NCBI GenBank assembly: GCA_023488645.1
Contig: JAMDDL010000007.1
Location: 1 to 11,432 of the forward strand
DNA: 11,432 nucleotides
Source of the DNA: Actinomycetota bacterium
GTDB taxonomy: Bacteria > Actinomycetota > Humimicrobiia > Humimicrobiales > Humimicrobiaceae
Direction of reading: 5' to 3'
Shown here: one piece after another, positions 6,620 to 11,432 of the stretch
How the letters are laid out: every line of letters starts with the position of its first letter
Position numbering within the stretch: position 1 is the first letter of the stretch
Made by a program: the position numbers and the translations under genes
Notes under the pieces: model-generated
Database searches by the model: none
The model's input: only the letters and a program-made list of their open reading frames with translations
What the model was told of the DNA's origin: nothing

Positions 6620-8296
6620 TTAAGTTTTTCTTATCTTTGCCCATTCATCTTTTAACGTTACAGTTCTGTTAAATACTAATTTTTCATTTGTAGTACCGCT
6701 GTCGACGCAGAAATATCCCAACCTTTCAAACTGATACATGTTTCCAGGTTTTGCCCTCATAAGAGATGGTTCAAGCTTACAGTTTTTAACTATCTGCAGC
6801 GAATTCTCATTAAAATTTTCTTTAAAATCATCACCGTCTTCAACCCTGGCAGGATTTTCTTTTGTAAAAAGTTTATCATAGAGCCTGACTTCTGCCGGTA
6901 TTGAATGTCTGTCAGAAACCCAGTGAAGGGTTGCTTTTACTTTTCTTCCGTCAGGTGCATCTCCTCCCTTTGTTAAAGGATCATATATACAGTGAAGTTC
7001 CAGGATGCTTCCATCTTTGTTTTTTACTGCATCTACACATTTTATAAAATAAGCATATCTTAATCGAACTTCTCTACCAGGAGACAGTCTGTAAAACTTA
7101 TCCGGCGGATTTTCCATAAAGTCTTCCTGTTCTATGTACAGGATTTTTGAAAACGGTATTTTTCTTGTGCCTGCAGAGGGATCTTCAGGGTTATTTATTG
7201 CAGTAAGTTCTTCTTCCTGATCATCAGGATAGTTATCAATTACAACTCTTAATGGATTTAATACCCCCATAACCCTGGCAGCTTTTTTATTAAGCTCCTC
7301 TCTTATGATATGTTCCAGAAAAGCTATATCTACCGTACTGTCTGCCTTTGACACTCCTATCTGCTGACAGAAATTACGGATTGCCTGTGGGCTGTAACCT
7401 CTTCGCTTCATACCTGAAATAGTAGGCATTCGCGGGTCATCCCAGCCGTTTACATATTTTTTCTCTACAAGTTCAAGCAGCATTCTTTTACTCATAACGG
7501 TGTATGTAAGGTTAAGCCTTGCAAACTCTATTTGCCTCGGATGATATATTTCCAGTTGATCAAGAAACCAGTCATAAAGTGGGCGGTGATCCTCGAATTC
7601 CAAAGTGCAAATTGAATGCGTAATATTTTCAATAGAATCTGATTGACCATGTGTCCAGTCATATGTTGGATAAATGCACCAGTTGTTTCCCGTGCGATGA
7701 TGAATTTTATGCAGTATTCGATACATTACCGGATCGCGCATATTAAGATTGGGGGAGGACATATCTATTTTAGCTCGAAGTACTTTTGAGCCGTCCGGGT
7801 ATTTACCGTCACGCATTTCCTTAAATAGCGTGAGGTTCTCCTTTATGGAGCGATTTCTGTAAGGACTTTCCCTTCCCGGTGCAGTGAGTGTTCCTCTGTA
7901 TTGCCGTATCTCTTCGGTACTTAAATCGCAAACATATGCCTTGCCCTTTTTTATAAGCAGGACTGCAAATTCATAAAGTTTTTCAAAATAATCGGAAGCA
8001 TAATACTCATTCTGTCCCCAGTCAAATCCAAGCCATTTTATATCCTTCTTTATAGACTGCACATATTCGGATTCTTCCTTTGTCGGGTTTGTATCATCAA
8101 ATCTTAAATTACATATACCGCTGAACTCTTCAGCCAATCCAAAATTTAAACATATGGATTTTGCATGTCCTATATGAAGATATCCGTTGGGTTCGGGAGG
8201 AAATCTTGTGTGAATTCTTCCATTGTTTTTTTTGTTTTGCAGGTCCTGTCTGATTATTTCTCTTATAAAGTCTGTCTTCTCTTTAATATCATTCAT
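6620..8296 (-). CDS. glnS: Glutaminyl-tRNA synthetase
   Basis: Class I aminoacyl-tRNA synthetase charging tRNA-Gln with glutamine in the cytoplasm; 558 residues, close to the 554 of E. coli GlnRS. The HIGH motif is in RFPPEPNGYLHIGHAKS (HIGH 41-44) and the KMSKS-type loop is VMSKR (267-271) followed by LVEKKYVNGWDDPRMPT. LRFDDTNPTKE near 64-74 and YDWTHGQSDSIENITHSICTLEF near 212-234 are typical of GlnRS rather than GluRS. The C-terminal anticodon-binding beta barrels run from about residue 340 to the end, including RLSPGREVRLRYAYFIKC. It implies direct glutaminylation, rather than sole reliance on the GatCAB transamidation route. ATG 8296 has only a weak purine-rich AAGAAG upstream. It has a strong promoter, and a small membrane protein gene follows in the same direction. 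Confidence 0.97.
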   Translation of the reverse strand: MNDIKEKTDFIREIIRQDLQNKKNNGRIHTRFPPEPNGYLHIGHAKSICLNFGLAEEFSGICNLRFDDTNPTKEESEYVQSIKKDIKWLGFDWGQNEYYASDYFEKLYEFAVLLIKKGKAYVCDLSTEEIRQYRGTLTAPGRESPYRNRSIKENLTLFKEMRDGKYPDGSKVLRAKIDMSSPNLNMRDPVMYRILHKIHHRTGNNWCIYPTYDWTHGQSDSIENITHSICTLEFEDHRPLYDWFLDQLEIYHPRQIEFARLNLTYTVMSKRMLLELVEKKYVNGWDDPRMPTISGMKRRGYSPQAIRNFCQQIGVSKADSTVDIAFLEHIIREELNKKAARVMGVLNPLRVVIDNYPDDQEEELTAINNPEDPSAGTRKIPFSKILYIEQEDFMENPPDKFYRLSPGREVRLRYAYFIKCVDAVKNKDGSILELHCIYDPLTKGGDAPDGRKVKATLHWVSDRHSIPAEVRLYDKLFTKENPARVEDGDDFKENFNENSLQIVKNCKLEPSLMRAKPGNMYQFERLGYFCVDSGTTNEKLVFNRTVTLKDEWAKIRKT

Positions 8297-8342
8297 GGAT
8301 TTTCTTCTTTAAAATTTAAATACAAATGGAAAATAAAACATC

Positions 8343-8371
8343 ATTTTAGATAATTAAACAACTATTGTCAA
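8343..8371 (-). promoter_or_regulatory. Promoter of the glnS operon
   Basis: On the minus strand a perfect TTGACA (8371-8366) and TAAAAT (8348-8343) are separated by 17 bases. Transcription should start near 8336, about 40 bases before ATG 8296. No T-box hallmark is seen in that short leader. Confidence 0.62.
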
Positions 8372-8418
8372 AAACACCTGAAAAATCCTGCCCGAAATTT
8401 TGATAATTTTATTTATGT

Positions 8419-8447
8419 TTCAAAAAAAACTGTATTTTATTTATAAT
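8419..8447 (+). promoter_or_regulatory. Candidate promoter of the SGNH hydrolase gene
   Basis: A perfect TATAAT at 8442-8447 is preceded, at 17 bases, by TTCAAA (8419-8424), which matches four of six -35 positions. The start would be near 8454, about 44 bases before ATG 8498. It is divergent from the glnS promoter about 50 bases away. Confidence 0.42.
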
Positions 8448-8497
8448 ATTTAAAAAGCTAATTTTTCAAAATGTGCAAAAACCAAAAGGAGATATTG

Positions 8498-9160
8498 ATG
8501 AAAACGGTACTTTGCTACGGAGATTCAAATACACATGGAACCCTGCCTATTGATTTTGATATTCTGGATACATCTTTTATACCCGCTTTTTACCGGCTCC
8601 CAAAGGAAAAAAGATGGACAGGTATTCTGCAAAAGGAGCTTGGAAGTGAATATGAAGTGATAGAGGAAGGATTAAATGGAAGAACAACCGTATGGGATGA
8701 TCCTATTGAGGGAAGTTATAGAAATGGTTTGAAATATCTGCAGCCATGCCTTGAATCCCATGCCCCGATAGACCTGGTTATACTTATGCTTGGAACAAAC
8801 GACTTAAAGACAAAATTCTCTGTAAATGCTTTCGATATTGCCCAGAGCATTGGTGTTCTGGCATACACAATACAGAAAAGCGGATCAGGACCAAAGGGAA
8901 CTTCACCAGAAGTATTGATTATGTGCCCGCCTCCTCTTGGAAAATTATCTTATTTAGCTGATTTGTTTGATGATGGAATTGAGAAATCAAAAGATCTTGC
9001 CCTGAATTATAAGAAGGTTGCAAGGCTGCATGGCTGTAGTTTCATGGATGTTGGAGAAATCATTAAGCCAAGCAATATAGACGGGGTTCATTATAATGAA
9101 GAAGACATATTAAAACTTGGTAAGGAAGTTGCAAAAATGGTTAAAAAAATCCTTGGCTGA
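8498..9160 (+). CDS. SGNH/GDSL arylesterase-acyltransferase, MsAcT-like
   Basis: Serine hydrolase of 220 residues with all four SGNH blocks: GDSNTHG with nucleophile S10, the glycine block EEGLNGRTT (57-64), GTND with N101, and DGVH with D195 and H198. The overall run (RWTGIL, VIEEGLNGRTT, DDP, LVILMLGTND, CPPPLGKL) is strikingly like the Mycobacterium smegmatis arylesterase/acyltransferase MsAcT, which is 216 residues long. It likely hydrolyses small esters and may transfer acyl groups. No signal peptide is seen, so it acts in the cytoplasm. The frame is open from ATG 8471, but AGGAG at 8487-8491, six bases before ATG 8498, fixes the start at MKTVLCYGDS. Immediately after the TGA, in the same frame, begins a P1B-ATPase remnant. 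Physiological substrate unknown. Confidence 0.93.
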   Translation: MKTVLCYGDSNTHGTLPIDFDILDTSFIPAFYRLPKEKRWTGILQKELGSEYEVIEEGLNGRTTVWDDPIEGSYRNGLKYLQPCLESHAPIDLVILMLGTNDLKTKFSVNAFDIAQSIGVLAYTIQKSGSGPKGTSPEVLIMCPPPLGKLSYLADLFDDGIEKSKDLALNYKKVARLHGCSFMDVGEIIKPSNIDGVHYNEEDILKLGKEVAKMVKKILG

Positions 9161-9313
9161 ACAACAGGTTATAACCTTTTTGCCATTCCTCTTGCTGCCG
9201 GGGTTTTATTCCCAGTAGGCATACTTCTTAGCCCTGCTGTTGGCGCTGCCTTAATGTCATTAAGTACAATAATTGTTGCCATAAATGCAAGATTTTTAAG
9301 AGTAAAAAAATAA
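9161..9313 (+). pseudogene. C-terminal remnant of a P1B-type heavy-metal ATPase
   Basis: Starting right after the SGNH stop codon and in the same frame, this stretch reads TTGYNLFAIPLAAG, then VLFPVGILLSPAVGAALMSL, then STIIVAINARFLRVKK and a TAA stop. That is the familiar final membrane hairpin of CopA/CopB-type copper and other P1B ATPases (usual pattern ATGYN-x-AIPLAAG, GILLSPAVGA, MSLSTxxVAxNA). About 50 residues of an expected 600-800 remain. There is no upstream start codon with a ribosome binding site, and the phosphorylation (DKTGT) and CPx motifs are absent from the window. It is therefore a decayed or rearranged gene end, not a functional pump. The protein pattern is well preserved, so the loss may be fairly recent. 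A metal transporter of another family lies about 1.1 kb downstream. Confidence 0.8.
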
Positions 9314-9358
9314 AATAAAAGCGATTGTGGCGGGACAAGATATAAGGAGCACAAAGAT

Positions 9359-10378
9359 TTGGTTGATATAAAAAAGCTTAAGGAATTGTTAAAAGATGAG
9401 CCTTCATACAGGCTAAGACAGGCAGAAAAAGCAATTTATAAGGACTTTGTTTCAGATTGGAGCATAGTAACCACCTTGCCTTTAAGATTAAGAGATAAAC
9501 TTCAGGATGAATTAACGCTTGGAATTCCCGGTAAGTTCTTCCCCTCCGGTAAAGAAGATGCAGTAAAAGCTCTGATTACTTTGGACGACGGTTTTTCTGT
9601 TGAAACTGTGCTTATGAGATATAAGGATAATAGAAATACAGTTTGTGTTTCTTCACAAATAGGGTGCCAGCTCAATTGTCTTTTTTGCAGAACAGGAAAA
9701 CTTGGTTTTAAAAGAAACTTAACTTCAGAGGAAATTATAGATCAGGTTTTATTTTTCTCCAGATATTTAAAAGGAAGGGATAATTTTATTACCAATATAG
9801 TATTCATGGGTATGGGTGAACCTTTTTTAAATTATGAAAATGTAATCGGAGCAATAAGAATTCTAAATGATAAGAATAAATTTAATATTGGAGCGCGCCG
9901 GATCTCAATTTCAACTTCAGGAATACCTGATAAAATTAAGATGCTGGCTAAAGAGGAATTACAGATAAATTTAGCTGTATCTTTAAATGCTCCTGATGAT
10001 GAAATTCGTTCAAGGTTGATGTCTGTAAATAAAATATATCCCATAAAAGGAGTTTTAGATTCAGTTAAATTTTATACGGAAAAAACCAGGAGAAGGGTCA
10101 TGTTTGAGTATCTGATGATAAATAATTTAAATGACTGCACGTCTCATGCAAAAGAACTTTCAAAATTAATTAAAGGTATGTTATGTTTTGTTAATTTGAT
10201 TCCATACAACAGGGATCCGGATTGCAAAAATAATGATTTAAAACCTTCAACAAAAGAAAGGATTTCTGAATTTAAGGAAATTCTCAGAACCAGCGGAATT
10301 ACAGTTACGGAGCGTTTCAGATTCGGAAGAGATGTCAGAGCCGCATGCGGTCAACTTGCTTATGAAAAAAAGCTTTGA
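9359..10378 (+). CDS. rlmN: RlmN-type rRNA/tRNA adenine-C2 methyltransferase
   Basis: Radical SAM enzyme of the RlmN/Cfr family, 339 residues, expected to methylate C2 of adenine 2503 in 23S rRNA and probably A37 in some tRNAs. The iron-sulfur motif is GCQLNCLFC (C103, C107, C110), followed by RTGKLGFKRNLTSEEI. GMGEPFLN corresponds to the SAM-binding GMGEPLxN, and SISTSGIPDKI and LAVSLNAPDDEIRSRLM follow. The C-terminal AACGQLA carries C330, the second catalytic cysteine. Small departures (CRTG for the usual C-A/S-TG, GEPF for GEPL) suggest a divergent branch; Cfr (C8 methylation) is less likely but not excluded by eye. The start is TTG 9359, nine bases after AAGGAG (9344-9349). The CDF gene begins 19 bases after its stop codon. 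Confidence 0.88.
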   Translation: MVDIKKLKELLKDEPSYRLRQAEKAIYKDFVSDWSIVTTLPLRLRDKLQDELTLGIPGKFFPSGKEDAVKALITLDDGFSVETVLMRYKDNRNTVCVSSQIGCQLNCLFCRTGKLGFKRNLTSEEIIDQVLFFSRYLKGRDNFITNIVFMGMGEPFLNYENVIGAIRILNDKNKFNIGARRISISTSGIPDKIKMLAKEELQINLAVSLNAPDDEIRSRLMSVNKIYPIKGVLDSVKFYTEKTRRRVMFEYLMINNLNDCTSHAKELSKLIKGMLCFVNLIPYNRDPDCKNNDLKPSTKERISEFKEILRTSGITVTERFRFGRDVRAACGQLAYEKKL

Positions 10379-10382
10379 GGTT

Positions 10383-10391
10383 TGATATAAT
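10383..10391 (+). promoter_or_regulatory. Extended -10 promoter giving a probably leaderless CDF mRNA
   Basis: TGATATAAT at 10383-10391 is an extended -10 element (TGn plus perfect TATAAT). Only six bases separate it from ATG 10398, so transcription would start at or next to the A of the ATG. No correctly spaced Shine-Dalgarno sequence exists, which fits leaderless translation. No good -35 box is seen, which an extended -10 can tolerate. Confidence 0.42.
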
Positions 10392-10397
10392 TAAAAA

Positions 10398-11426
10398 ATG
10401 GAACACAGTCATCAGCCAAAAGAAAGAAAAATAAATACAAATAATAAAAATATTTCAGAAAAATATTATCATAAACATCGGATAGATTTATCTGAATCTG
10501 CGAAAAAATATAGAGCAGAATACCCCGGAGAACATTCTCATACACATGTCTTCAGATCTTTTGAACGTAAAAGGCTTCTCACAGCAATCATTCTTACAGG
10601 TACAATGATGATAGCAGAGTTAACCGGAGGTTTCATCACAGGAAGTCTAGCACTTCTTAGCGATGCAGGCCACATGTTTACACATGCATTTGCACTTCTC
10701 ATCAGTTTTTTGGCAATTCTTTACGCTGCAAGACCTGCAACAAAGGAAAGAAGTTTTGGATTTTACAGGGTGGAAATAATTGCTGCTTTATTTAACGGCA
10801 TAACTCTTCTGGCAATTACTGTCTTTATCGTATGGGAAGCATACAAGCGGATCATAAACCCTCAACCTGTTTCAGGAAAAGGGATGTTTATTATAGCAGT
10901 GATTGGACTTATTGTTAACATAATTACAGCATTGATATTATGGAAAGCAAGCAGGGAAAGCCTTAATGTCAGAAGTGCCTTTACACATATGATTGGAGAT
11001 GCAGGCTCTTCGGTCGGCGTTGTAATCGGAGCAATAATAATCTATTTTACAGACCTTTATATAGTTGATTCCATATTTTCAATAATAATTGCAATTCTCA
11101 TATTAATCTGGTCAATCTCCCTGATAAGGGATTCGGTCAGAATACTGATGGAGTCAACTCCGAAAGATATTAATATGAATTTGCTTAAAAAAAGTTTGAT
11201 TGAAAATATGAGTGAAATAAGGGATGTTCATGATTTGCATGTTTGGGAAATAACTACAGGTATGTATTGTATGACTGCCCATATAATCATTAAAGATATG
11301 AATGTAAGCAGGACAGAAAAACTCCTGCATGATATAAATGTTTTTCTGGAAGATTCATATAATATCCAGCACCCGATAATACAGTTTGAAACAGGAAATG
11401 GTTTTAGCCATGATTATGAAGATTAA
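10398..11426 (+). CDS. Cation diffusion facilitator (zinc/divalent-metal exporter)
   Basis: Inner-membrane metal-proton antiporter of the CDF family, 342 residues, likely exporting Zn(II) or a similar ion. Six transmembrane helices are predicted near 58-79, 83-110, 123-147, 161-182, 195-217 and 222-245, followed by a cytoplasmic ferredoxin-like domain (about 250-342, with RDVHDLHVWEITTGMYCMTAHI). The N-terminal ~55 residues are histidine-rich (HSH, HKH, HSHTH), a likely metal-binding tail. The transport site in TM5 is canonical, HMIGD with H197 and D201. In TM2 the usual HxxxD reads HMFTH, with H96 in place of Asp, so the site would be HxxxH plus HxxxD; this may shift metal choice. Start ATG 10398 has no Shine-Dalgarno sequence but a -10 box directly upstream. 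It follows rlmN by 19 bases. Confidence 0.93.
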   Translation: MEHSHQPKERKINTNNKNISEKYYHKHRIDLSESAKKYRAEYPGEHSHTHVFRSFERKRLLTAIILTGTMMIAELTGGFITGSLALLSDAGHMFTHAFALLISFLAILYAARPATKERSFGFYRVEIIAALFNGITLLAITVFIVWEAYKRIINPQPVSGKGMFIIAVIGLIVNIITALILWKASRESLNVRSAFTHMIGDAGSSVGVVIGAIIIYFTDLYIVDSIFSIIIAILILIWSISLIRDSVRILMESTPKDINMNLLKKSLIENMSEIRDVHDLHVWEITTGMYCMTAHIIIKDMNVSRTEKLLHDINVFLEDSYNIQHPIIQFETGNGFSHDYED

Positions 11427-11432
11427 TTTTCA

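Noticed and set aside
6142..6672. Plus-strand frames of 66 and 106 codons opposite the small membrane protein gene.
   Set aside because: They lack ribosome binding sites and family-like content (cysteine- and phenylalanine-rich shadow composition), while the minus-strand gene has a near-perfect SD.
9166..9177. Palindrome AGGTTATAACCT followed by five T, as a terminator for the esterase gene.
   Set aside because: Once a loop is allowed only four base pairs remain, and the bases are explained by the GYNLF codons of the P1B-ATPase remnant.
9158..9313. TGA readthrough or selenocysteine joining the esterase to the ATPase tail.
   Set aside because: The esterase is complete at its stop compared with MsAcT, the tail is a membrane segment foreign to this fold, and no recoding element is evident.

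Overview
The window is AT-rich (by eye about one third GC), uses the standard bacterial code, and is almost fully coding. It carries ten intact protein genes, one gene remnant and one probable structured small RNA. The gene set is glutaminyl-tRNA synthetase, an RlmN-type rRNA methyltransferase, a B12-type radical SAM enzyme, an RCK potassium channel, a ParB-fold DGNHR protein and a cation diffusion facilitator. This fits a chromosome of a low-GC, probably anaerobic and uncultured bacterium. The phylum cannot be fixed from the sequence. No transposase, integrase, phage gene or CRISPR array is visible.

Layout. 163-1779 (+) is a B12-binding radical SAM protein with a DUF4070-type tail. It converges on 1848-2975 (-), a membrane acyltransferase of the HGSNAT/NagX (DUF5009) family. 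A divergent AT-rich spacer with a perfect 12-bp inverted repeat separates that gene from 3099-3722 (+), a calcineurin-like phosphoesterase. The phosphoesterase is followed by 3810-4739 (+), a ParB-fold DGNHR protein. 4740-5128 has no protein gene. It holds a probable minus-strand small RNA with its own promoter, a predicted loop-loop interaction and an intrinsic terminator, followed by a strong promoter for the potassium channel. 5129-6145 (+) is a two-helix potassium channel with an RCK domain. It converges on a glnS operon (8296 to 6172, -) that also encodes a small two-helix membrane protein. 8498-9160 (+) is an SGNH arylesterase. Directly after its stop codon lies the C-terminal remnant of a P1B heavy-metal ATPase, then an rlmN-like gene (9359-10378) and a zinc-transporter-like CDF protein (10398-11426).

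The genes do not form one pathway. The strongest unexplained signals are four. First, the small RNA at 4745-4923. Second, a strong internal ribosome binding site inside the potassium-channel gene, placed to make a free RCK domain as in MthK. Third, the P1B-ATPase fragment abutting the esterase. Fourth, an Asp-to-His change in the metal site of the CDF transporter. Translation signals are mixed: several genes have textbook Shine-Dalgarno sequences, but others have none, and the CDF gene has an extended -10 box placed for a leaderless mRNA.
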